From Bacteroidales bacterium (GTDB lineage Bacteria; Bacteroidota; Bacteroidia; Bacteroidales; UBA7960), in contig SLSG01000072.1 of assembly GCA_007130545.1 (NCBI GenBank), positions 1 through 8,940 on the forward strand: a stretch of 8,940 bases of DNA, in the 5' to 3' direction. The notes beneath the pieces were generated by a model. The model did no database searches, was not told where the DNA came from, and worked only from the letters and a program-made list of their open reading frames with translations. Below, one piece after another: positions 1-5,905 of the stretch; position 1 is the first letter of the stretch; every line of letters begins with the position of its first letter. A program made the position numbers and the translations under genes.

Positions 1-579
1 AGCACGCCGAACCTTGACCTGGTTCCGGCGCACATAGACCTGGTGGGAGCCGAGATTGAAATGATCAATCTTCCGAACAGGGAAAAAATGATGCGCAAAG
101 TGCTGGACAAGCTCCGGGGCGGCTCTGATTTTATCATTATTGACTGTTCCCCCTCCCTCGGACTCATCACGGTCAACGCCCTCACTGCGGCAGATTCGGT
201 GATCATCCCGGTACAATGCGAATACTTTGCCCTGGAAGGCCTCGGCAAACTGCTCAATACCATTAAGATCGTCCAGTCAAGACTGAACACTACCCTGGAA
301 ATTGAAGGCATACTGCTGACCATGTATGACAACCGCCTTCGCTTGTCAAACCAGGTGGTGGAAGAGGTGCGCACCCATTTTCAGGACCTGGTCTTCCAGA
401 CCATCATCCACCGCAATACCAAATTGGGGGAAGCCCCCAGTTTCGGCGAGACCATCATCATGCATGACGCCCAGAGTCGTGGAGCCATAAACTACCTCAA
501 CCTGGCCCGTGAACTGCTGCAGAAGAATGAGCTGACCAGAATCCATCCGACGGAAAAAAACATTGAAATAGGACAATGA
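1..579 (+). CDS. parA: ParA/Soj chromosome-partitioning ATPase, 5' end cut by window edge
   Basis: ParA-family ATPase that binds DNA non-specifically and, with ParB, moves and separates newly replicated origins. The reading frame is open from base 1, so the first possible start in view (GTG at 43) is not the real start. 192 residues are visible, roughly the last two thirds of a protein of about 260. The Walker A' (KGGxGKT) region lies outside the window. Visible ParA landmarks are HIDLVGAEIEM near the left edge, the switch II/Walker B segment FIIIDCSPSLGLITVNAL, and VIIPVQCEYFALEGL, which is typical of chromosomal Soj-type proteins. The LGEAPSFGE segment near the C-terminus is also characteristic. 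The stop overlaps the parB start as ATGA (576-579), which suggests translational coupling. A plasmid ParA is possible in principle, but the housekeeping neighbours argue for the chromosome. Confidence 0.96.
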   Translation, partial: STPNLDLVPAHIDLVGAEIEMINLPNREKMMRKVLDKLRGGSDFIIIDCSPSLGLITVNALTAADSVIIPVQCEYFALEGLGKLLNTIKIVQSRLNTTLEIEGILLTMYDNRLRLSNQVVEEVRTHFQDLVFQTIIHRNTKLGEAPSFGETIIMHDAQSRGAINYLNLARELLQKNELTRIHPTEKNIEIGQ

Positions 580-1493
580 ACGCCAAAAAAAGAGCATTGG
601 GAAAAGGGCTGAGTGCCTTGCTGGATAATGCCGGAGCAGAGGCACAGCCTATGTATGATGCGGAGAAGGACCTGCTGCCGGTCGGAACCATTGGCAAGGT
701 GCCGCTTGACATGATAGAAAGCAATCCCTTCCAGCCCCGCACCGATTTTGATGAAGAAGCACTGAAGGAGTTGGCTGCCTCCATAAAGGAGCAGGGGGTA
801 ATCCAACCCGTGACGGTCAGGAAGTCAGACAACGGCCAACTGCAGCTGATCGCCGGGGAACGCCGATTCAAGGCTTCCAGAATGGCCGGTCTTTCAGATA
901 TCCCGGCTTACATCATAACGGCCACGGACCACTCCATGCTGGAAATGGCCATTGTGGAGAATATCCAGCGGGAGGACCTCAACCCGGTGGAGATTGCCCT
1001 TGGATACAAGCAGCTCATGCAGGAATACAACCTGACCCAGGAGATGCTGAGCGAGCGCCTGGGAAAAAGCCGGTCGTCCATCGCCAACTATCTGAGGTTG
1101 CTGAACCTGCCCAGCGAGATCCAGCTGGGCCTGCGGCAGGACCTGATTTCGGCCGGGCATGCCAGGGGACTGCTGGCGATCGGCGACCTGCAAACCCAGT
1201 TGGAGGTTTACCAGGACATCATTGCAGATGGTTTGTCGGTAAGGGACGTGGAAGGAATCGTCAAGAACCTTTCCACGCCAGATGAGGAAGAGGATGTAAA
1301 GGCCCCGGAGAAAGGAAAGCCTGAGGGCGGACCATATCCGGAGAAAGAGTTGCAGATGGCCGAAAAAGACCTTGCATACCTTTACGATTCGAAAGTGAAA
1401 CTGAAGGTGCGCTCCAACGGGAAAGGGTCGATCGTGATCGGCTTCTCCTCCCGTGATGACCTCGAAAGGATCCTTGGCTTACTAAAGAAATAG
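576..1493 (+). CDS. parB: ParB/Spo0J centromere-binding CTPase
   Basis: ParB binds parS sites near the origin, spreads along DNA as a CTP-dependent clamp, and is the partner of ParA. The 305-residue length is normal for the family. The N-terminal KRALGKGLSALL (residues 5-16) is the usual ParA-interacting segment. CTP-binding motifs follow: NPFQPR (50-55), GERRFKAS (94-101) and ENIQREDLNPVEIA (128-141). The helix-turn-helix region is about 151-178 (LTQEMLSERLGKSRSSIANY). An acidic/lysine-rich linker (about 233-258) leads to the C-terminal dimerisation domain ending in LLKK. The conserved GERRxR arginine appears as lysine here (K99), a conservative change. The start is the ATG overlapping the parA stop. 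I saw no obvious parS-like 16-mer (TGTTNCACGTGAAACA) in the window. Confidence 0.97.
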   Translation: MNAKKRALGKGLSALLDNAGAEAQPMYDAEKDLLPVGTIGKVPLDMIESNPFQPRTDFDEEALKELAASIKEQGVIQPVTVRKSDNGQLQLIAGERRFKASRMAGLSDIPAYIITATDHSMLEMAIVENIQREDLNPVEIALGYKQLMQEYNLTQEMLSERLGKSRSSIANYLRLLNLPSEIQLGLRQDLISAGHARGLLAIGDLQTQLEVYQDIIADGLSVRDVEGIVKNLSTPDEEEDVKAPEKGKPEGGPYPEKELQMAEKDLAYLYDSKVKLKVRSNGKGSIVIGFSSRDDLERILGLLKK

Positions 1494-1495
1494 CA

Positions 1496-2101
1496 TTGAC
1501 CATACACAGGGGATCGGGACAGACAAAGGTTTATCTGGCCATGGGCATTGGCCTGCTGTTATTGCTGGGCACTTCCGTTCCATGTGCCGGGGACGCTGGT
1601 GCCGGGGACGGTGGTTCCGGGACCAGCCTGAACAACGGGACAGTCCAAACCGAAACAGTGAGGACCCCTGAACGGGCGGCCATGCTCTCGGCCACTCTGC
1701 CCGGACTCGGCCAGGTCTATAACGGAAGGTACTGGAAAGTACCCATCATTTATGCGGGCTTCGGAACCCTGGCATATTTCCTGAACATGAACAGCAGGGA
1801 ATACCAGCGATGGCGGACTGCCTACATTGCCAGGGTGGACGGCAACCCAAATACGGTTGATGGTTACCCGCACTCAACGGACCAGCTGGAAAGGGCCATG
1901 CGGGTCTATAGGCGGAATCTGGAGGTCACCTACCTGTTGGGGGCTGCCCTGTACATCCTGAACATCCTGGATGCGAATGTGGATGCCCACCTGCTGGATT
2001 TTGACGTCAGGGAGGACCTTGGCCTGCGCATGCAGCCGATAGTCAACCAGCTCCCCTGCGGGAGGAGCGGTCCGGGTCTTTCTTTAACCATTACTTTCTA
2101 A
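1496..2101 (+). CDS. DUF5683-type exported/membrane protein of unknown function
   Basis: 201 residues in the position where Bacteroidota commonly encode a DUF5683 protein after parB. Function is unknown. The N-terminus is a signal-peptide-like stretch: a basic n-region (residues 1-17, with R5 and K11), then a hydrophobic run (18-29) ending at about PCAGD. A low-complexity Gly/Ala/Asp segment (31-43) comes next. The core has ERAAMLSATLPGLGQVYNGR (59-78), as in the family, a hydrophobic segment at about 84-97, another at about 144-158, and NILDANVDAHL (156-166). The last residues (GLSLTITF) end in Phe like an outer-membrane strand, though one strand proves nothing. I chose TTG at 1496, two bases after parB, because it keeps a charged n-region. 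ATG at 1541 is in frame, has AAGG at 1526-1529, and would leave a signal peptide with no positive charge. Family call is fairly sure; start and location are less so. Confidence 0.8.
   Translation: MTIHRGSGQTKVYLAMGIGLLLLLGTSVPCAGDAGAGDGGSGTSLNNGTVQTETVRTPERAAMLSATLPGLGQVYNGRYWKVPIIYAGFGTLAYFLNMNSREYQRWRTAYIARVDGNPNTVDGYPHSTDQLERAMRVYRRNLEVTYLLGAALYILNILDANVDAHLLDFDVREDLGLRMQPIVNQLPCGRSGPGLSLTITF
1585..1614 (+). repeat. 15-bp direct tandem repeat, two copies, inside the DUF5683 gene
   Basis: Two adjacent 15-base units (1585-1599 and 1600-1614) share the form TGCCGGGGACGsTGG and differ at one base. A decayed third unit follows (TTCCGGGACC, from 1615). They encode the Gly/Ala/Asp-rich stretch right after the predicted signal peptide, so copy-number change would alter only a linker and keep the frame. 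Probably a slippage product with no regulatory role. Confidence 0.75.
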
Positions 2102-2124
2102 GTCACGAAGACCAACTAACAGCC

Positions 2125-2856
2125 ATGGAGAAAAAGATCAATATTGCAATCATCGGTTACGGAAAGATGGGCCGGGAAGTTGAAAGGCTTGCCCTGGAAA
2201 AGGGATACCAGGTGGTGGCATGCATTGACAATGACCTACAGTGGGAAACCCACCGCCAGGCCCTGATGAATGCCGATGCAGCAATTGAATTTACCGCTCC
2301 TGTTCAGGCACCGGCAAACATTGAAAAGTGTTTTGGCCTGGGCATCCCTGTGGTTTGCGGAACCACCGGATGGCAGCAGGAACTGCCGCGGATAACCAGC
2401 TTGTGTCGTGAGATGGGACAGGCATTGTTCCATTCACCGAATTTCAGTATTGGCGTCAACATTTTCTTCGATATAAACCGACGACTGGCCAGCCTTATGC
2501 GGGACTTGCAGGGATACAGGCCCAGTATCATGGAAACCCATCACATACAAAAACTGGACGCCCCAAGCGGTACCGCCGTGGCACTGGCCAATGACATCCT
2601 TGCTGAGCGCAGGGACCTGAAGAGGTGGGCCCTGGGTCAGGAAGGGGAAGCACCGGATATGCTGTCAGTGGAGGCCCGCCGTATTGAAGGAGTGACGGGG
2701 ACCCATACCGTTGCTTACACGTCGCCCATCGACACCATAGAGATCAAGCATACGTCCCATAACCGAAGCGGTTTCGCTGAGGGAGCACTGCTGGCGGCAG
2801 TTTGGCTGACAGATAAAAAAGGGGTGTTCACCATGAAAGATTTGTTGAACCTATAA
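2125..2856 (+). CDS. dapB: 4-hydroxy-tetrahydrodipicolinate reductase
   Basis: DapB reduces 4-hydroxy-tetrahydrodipicolinate with NAD(P)H in the cytoplasm, a step in lysine and meso-diaminopimelate synthesis for peptidoglycan. The 243-residue length is within the normal range. The N-terminal Rossmann fold opens with IIGYGKMG (residues 9-16, dinucleotide-binding loop), and CGTTGW (78-83) is the family signature. The catalytic/substrate loop ETHHIQKLDAPSGTA (137-151) contains the histidine pair H139/H140 and K143, equivalent to the E. coli H159/H160/K163 region. The C-terminal part carries RIEGVTGTHTV and the family-typical IEIKHTSHNRSGFAEGA (205-221). All key residues are present, so it should be active. 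It lies 23 bases after the DUF5683 gene and 9 before lepB, within the same apparent operon. The ATG at 2125 has no good Shine-Dalgarno, common in this phylum. Confidence 0.97.
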   Translation: MEKKINIAIIGYGKMGREVERLALEKGYQVVACIDNDLQWETHRQALMNADAAIEFTAPVQAPANIEKCFGLGIPVVCGTTGWQQELPRITSLCREMGQALFHSPNFSIGVNIFFDINRRLASLMRDLQGYRPSIMETHHIQKLDAPSGTAVALANDILAERRDLKRWALGQEGEAPDMLSVEARRIEGVTGTHTVAYTSPIDTIEIKHTSHNRSGFAEGALLAAVWLTDKKGVFTMKDLLNL

Positions 2857-2865
2857 ATCCATCAC

Positions 2866-4359
2866 ATGAGCATTTACATGATACTGACCATATTGTTCTT
2901 CCTGTCGGCGGCAGCCGGACTGTGGCGGATATTTGAAAAGGCAGGCCAGAAAGGATGGTTGGCCATTGTACCGTTCTACAACTTTTACATCTGGCTGAAG
3001 ATTATTGGGAAGCCGCTCTGGTGGTATGTGTTTATCCTGATCCCTTTCATCAATGTGTTTACACTGCTGCTGATGGTGGTCGACACCCTGAAATGCTTCA
3101 ACAAGCACGGACTGCTGGAACAGGCCCTGGGAGTAATGTTCCCGTTTTTCTATCTGCCTTACCTGGGGTTTTCACCACAGGAGCAATACGTACATCCGTC
3201 CAAACTGCCCGTAATAAAAAAAACCAGCGCCAGGGAATGGGCTGATGCCATCATTTTTGCAGTGATCGCAGCAGTCATCATCCGGACCTTCATGATTGAG
3301 GCCTATACCATTCCAACCCCGTCCATGGAGAAATCCCTGTTGGTGGGTGACTACCTTTTCGTCAGCAAGATCAGCTATGGTCCGAAGATCCCCAACACCC
3401 CCATCGCTTTCCCATTTGCCCACCAGAACCTGCCCCTGACCCAATACACCAAGTCTTATGTGGAATGGGTAAAACTCCCCTATTACAGATTCCCGGGGCT
3501 GCGCAGCATCAGCAACAACGACGTGGTGGTATTCAATTACCCGGACGGGGATACGGTGGCTTTGCAAATGCAGAACCAAAGCTATTACGCCCTGGTCAGG
3601 GATATGGGAAGGGAGGCTGTCTGGCGCAATTACGACGTGGTGAGCCGGCCGGTGGATAAGCGTGAAAACTATATCAAGCGCTGTGTGGCCATTGCCGGAG
3701 ACACCCTCGAAATTATCGACGGGAATTTCTTCATCAACGGGGAACCGCTGCCCGATGTTCCCGGCGTGCAGCACAATTACCAGGTGGTTACCAACGGCAC
3801 CCCGCTTTCTCCCAGGGTAATAGACCGCCATGGCATTACCGACTGGGGCCAGGCCGGCCCGGGGATCTATGTCCTGGCCATGACGGCGGAAGTGGCGGAA
3901 CAGATCGCCTCAGTACCCAACGTGGAACAGGTAATCCTCATGAGACGAACGGCAGGAAGGGGAGAGCGGTATATCTTCCCGCACCACCCCTCCTATCCCT
4001 GGAACGAAGACAATTTCGGGCCCCTCCATATCCCCGCCAGGGGCGAGACCATCGCCATTAACCATGACAACATTCCGCTCTATGAAAGGATCATCGGTGT
4101 GTATGAGGGCAATGATCTGGAAATTACTGAGGACCAGATCCTGATCAATGGAAATCCTGCAAGCAGTTACACTTTCCGCATGGATTATTACTTTATGGTG
4201 GGTGACAACCGCCACAACTCAGCAGATTCCAGGTTCTGGGGGATGGTTCCGGAAGACCATATCGTCGGAAGGGCCATGTTTGTCTGGTTGTCGCTTGATA
4301 AGACCAAAAGTTTTCTCAGCCGGATACGCTTCAATAAAACATTCCGCATCATCAGGTGA
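2866..4359 (+). CDS. lepB: Signal peptidase I with N-terminal DUF5684-type membrane domain
   Basis: Type I signal peptidase (peptidase family S26), a membrane enzyme that removes signal peptides from exported proteins with a Ser/Lys dyad. At 497 residues it is much longer than E. coli LepB. Residues 1-105 form an extra membrane region with hydrophobic segments at about 3-20, 31-47, 51-72 and 88-100, resembling DUF5684. A further membrane anchor (about 127-143) precedes the catalytic part. The nucleophile is S153 in PTPSMEKSLLVGDYLFVSK, the general base is K271 in ENYIKRCVAIAGD, and the C-terminal box is GDNRHNSADSRFWG (446-459). About 175 residues separate the lysine and GDNR boxes, far more than in minimal enzymes. 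Part of this stretch (405-431) resembles residues 269-294 but lacks the catalytic lysine. ATG at 2866 was chosen by fit to the preceding gene; ATG at 2878 is an in-frame alternative. Likely active and essential. Confidence 0.96.
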   Translation: MSIYMILTILFFLSAAAGLWRIFEKAGQKGWLAIVPFYNFYIWLKIIGKPLWWYVFILIPFINVFTLLLMVVDTLKCFNKHGLLEQALGVMFPFFYLPYLGFSPQEQYVHPSKLPVIKKTSAREWADAIIFAVIAAVIIRTFMIEAYTIPTPSMEKSLLVGDYLFVSKISYGPKIPNTPIAFPFAHQNLPLTQYTKSYVEWVKLPYYRFPGLRSISNNDVVVFNYPDGDTVALQMQNQSYYALVRDMGREAVWRNYDVVSRPVDKRENYIKRCVAIAGDTLEIIDGNFFINGEPLPDVPGVQHNYQVVTNGTPLSPRVIDRHGITDWGQAGPGIYVLAMTAEVAEQIASVPNVEQVILMRRTAGRGERYIFPHHPSYPWNEDNFGPLHIPARGETIAINHDNIPLYERIIGVYEGNDLEITEDQILINGNPASSYTFRMDYYFMVGDNRHNSADSRFWGMVPEDHIVGRAMFVWLSLDKTKSFLSRIRFNKTFRIIR

Positions 4360-4378
4360 TCAGGGCGGCAAAATTATT

Positions 4379-4386
4379 TATATTTG
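4379..4386 (+). promoter_or_regulatory. Candidate Bacteroidota -7 promoter box (TATATTTG)
   Basis: TATATTTG matches the TAnnTTTG -7 consensus of the Bacteroidota primary sigma factor exactly. It sits in the only sizeable AT-rich gap, ahead of the decarboxylase gene. No TTTG-like -33 box is visible 19-21 bases upstream, which lies at the lepB 3' end. If used, transcription would begin around 4393 and the leader would contain almost the whole inverted repeat at 4391-4453. Such boxes arise easily by chance in AT-rich DNA: a perfect match also occurs on the other strand at 4369-4376. Confidence 0.4.
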
Positions 4387-4390
4387 CAAG

Positions 4391-4453
4391 TGCAGAAAGT
4401 AACTCACATGGACCCCAATTTTTTTTCCAAACCAAGTGAGTTACTTTTGTGCA
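4391..4453 (+). promoter_or_regulatory. Imperfect inverted repeat before the decarboxylase gene (operator, attenuator or terminator)
   Basis: A perfect 12-base inverted repeat pairs AAAGTAACTCAC (4396-4407) with GTGAGTTACTTT (4436-4447). Pairing continues outward through a G·U pair and one bulged base to TGCA/TGCA (4391-4394 with 4450-4453), and inward after one mismatch by three pairs (4409-4411 with 4432-4434). The central part holds a run of eight T (4419-4426); another T8 run (4471-4478) lies 18 bases past the outer arm. It could be a protein-binding operator, since the right arm overlaps a candidate -7 box, or an RNA hairpin ending lepB transcription or attenuating the next genes. It is not a classical intrinsic terminator, as the stem is not GC-rich and no T run abuts it. 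Confidence 0.6.
4442..4449 (+). promoter_or_regulatory. Candidate Bacteroidota -7 promoter box (TACTTTTG)
   Basis: A second exact TAnnTTTG match, inside the right arm of the inverted repeat. The T8 run at 4419-4426 lies about where a -33 TTTG element would be expected, so it might be a degenerate -33. Predicted transcription start is near 4456, giving a leader of about 30 bases to the ATG at 4485. Of the two boxes I favour this one as the promoter for the decarboxylase-ftsK-lolA block. Overlap with the dyad would let a bound protein block it. Confidence 0.45.
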
Positions 4454-4484
4454 TAATGGCTGGTGATCTATTTTTTTTGCAGAG

Positions 4485-5882
4485 ATGAAAAACAAATATA
4501 TAGACCTGATCGAACAAACCTTTGAATTCCCGCAGGAGGAATTCAAGGTGATTGACAATGAACTTTATTTCCATGACATTTGCCTGACTGACCTCATCAA
4601 GCAATACGGAACCCCGTTAAAGATCAGTTACCTTCCCAAGATCAGCCAGCAGATACAGAAAGCCAAGCGCCTCTTCAATGTGGCCATGGCCAGGGTGGAT
4701 TATAAGGGCGAGTACCATTATTGCTATTGTACAAAAAGCTCGCATTTCAGTTTCGTTCTGGAGGAAGCGCTGAAAAACGACATCCACATTGAGACCTCCT
4801 CGGCCTTCGACCTGTACATTGTGGAAGAACTGTACAATCTGGACCTGATCGACAAGACCAAATACATCGTTTGCAACGGCTTTAAACGTCCGCTCTACAC
4901 CCAGAAAATCAGTGAATTGGTAAACAACGGGTTCCAGAACACCATCCCGGTGCTTGACAACAAAAGAGAAATGCAGGTCTACCAGCAGCTGATAGAAAAG
5001 AACAGGAAGTGCCTGCTGGGCATCCGGATCGCTTCAGAGGAGGAGCCCATGTTCGAATTCTATACCTCCCGGCTGGGCATACGATACAATGACATCGTAC
5101 CGTTTTACAAGGAAAATATTCAGGGCGACCCGAGGTTCGGACTGAAAATGCTGCATTTTTTCATCAATACAGGCATCAAAGACAACGCCTATTACTGGAA
5201 CGAGCTCTCAAAATGCGTCAACGTCTATTGCGACCTGAAAAAAATCTGTCCGGAGCTGGACAGTCTGAACATAGGGGGCGGCTTCCCGATTAAAAACTCA
5301 CTGGGTTTTGAGTACGATTACGAATACATGACCGAAGAGATTGTGGCCCAGATCAAAAACATTTGCGAACAGAACGGGGTTCCGGAACCGGACATCTTTA
5401 CCGAATTTGGCGCCTTTACCGTCGGGGAAAGTGGTGCAGTGCTGTTTTCGATACTGGACCAGAAACAGCAAAACGACCGGGAACATTGGAACATGATTGA
5501 CAGCAGTTTCATGACTACCCTGCCGGATATATGGGCAGCCAAGCAGCGCTTTATTCTTCTGGCAGTAAACAATTGGGATTCGGAATACCAGCGGGTGAAT
5601 CTTGGCGGACTGACATGTGACAGCCAGGATTACTACAATGCCGAATTGCATTCCAACGCCATCTTCCTCCCGAAGATCAGGGAAGGGATCACCCAGTACA
5701 TTGGCATGTTCCACACCGGGGCCTACCAGGAAAGCCTGGGTGGTTTCGGCGGCATTCAGCACTGTCTTATTCCGGCCCCGAAGCTGGTGATCATTGACAG
5801 GGATGAAGAGGGCGAGTACACCACGAAATTGTTCGCCAAGGAGCAAAGCTATAAATCCATGCTGAAAACCCTCGGATTTTAA
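4485..5882 (+). CDS. speA: Arginine decarboxylase-like, fold type III PLP enzyme
   Basis: Resembles the short (about 465-residue) proteins annotated as arginine decarboxylase in Bacteroidota, which would make agmatine from arginine for polyamine synthesis. It is an alanine-racemase-fold PLP decarboxylase. The PLP lysine is K84 in YHYCYCTKSSH (78-86). Barrel landmarks include HIETSSAFDL (101-110), LHFFINTG (223-230), the glycine loop LNIGGGFP (261-268), and CDSQDYY (378-384), where C378/D379 match the catalytic Cys-Asp donated across the dimer. The usual EPGR-type motif appears as TEFGAF (306-311). It lacks the extra length of E. coli SpeA (about 658 residues). The ATG at 4485 fits homologous N-termini as I recall them (a FPQEEF segment near residue 15). 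It starts a new transcription block after a 125-base gap and is 23 bases before ftsK. Family is sure; substrate is inferred. Carboxynorspermidine or diaminopimelate decarboxylase activity is less likely. Confidence 0.82.
   Translation: MKNKYIDLIEQTFEFPQEEFKVIDNELYFHDICLTDLIKQYGTPLKISYLPKISQQIQKAKRLFNVAMARVDYKGEYHYCYCTKSSHFSFVLEEALKNDIHIETSSAFDLYIVEELYNLDLIDKTKYIVCNGFKRPLYTQKISELVNNGFQNTIPVLDNKREMQVYQQLIEKNRKCLLGIRIASEEEPMFEFYTSRLGIRYNDIVPFYKENIQGDPRFGLKMLHFFINTGIKDNAYYWNELSKCVNVYCDLKKICPELDSLNIGGGFPIKNSLGFEYDYEYMTEEIVAQIKNICEQNGVPEPDIFTEFGAFTVGESGAVLFSILDQKQQNDREHWNMIDSSFMTTLPDIWAAKQRFILLAVNNWDSEYQRVNLGGLTCDSQDYYNAELHSNAIFLPKIREGITQYIGMFHTGAYQESLGGFGGIQHCLIPAPKLVIIDRDEEGEYTTKLFAKEQSYKSMLKTLGF
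4520..4548 (+). other. Short hairpin with internal AGGAGG inside the decarboxylase gene
   Basis: TTGAATTCC (4522-4530) is perfectly inverted as GGAATTCAA (4538-4546) across a 7-base spacer. The stem extends to 11 pairs if a G·U and a further C-G pair are counted. The perfect Shine-Dalgarno AGGAGG (4534-4539) lies partly in the loop and partly in the right arm, and an in-frame GTG (codon 22) follows at 4548, eight bases on. The repeat encodes EF...EEF, so coding constraint may explain it. Confidence 0.45.
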
Positions 5883-5905
5883 GTCCGCAATTTTTATCCC
5901 GGAAC

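Noticed and set aside
1541..1630. Possible lipoprotein signal (SVPC) in the DUF5683 protein
   Set aside because: Proline directly before the cysteine does not fit a lipobox, so a normal signal peptide or membrane anchor is more likely.
3606..3613. GGGAAGGG, matching the E. coli FtsK-orienting KOPS pattern; another at 5680-5687 and one on the opposite strand at 7975-7982
   Set aside because: The E. coli motif need not apply in this phylum, the strands are mixed, and a few 8-mers in about 9 kb are not enrichment. A genome-wide strand-skew count would be needed.
3172..3831. Minus-strand open frame (219 codons) inside lepB
   Set aside because: Antisense to conserved LepB sequence including the catalytic serine and lysine regions; no recognisable protein features.
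4369..4376. TAnnTTTG box on the minus strand, pointing into the lepB 3' end
   Set aside because: No -33 element and no gene in that direction; it illustrates how often the motif occurs by chance in this AT-rich stretch.
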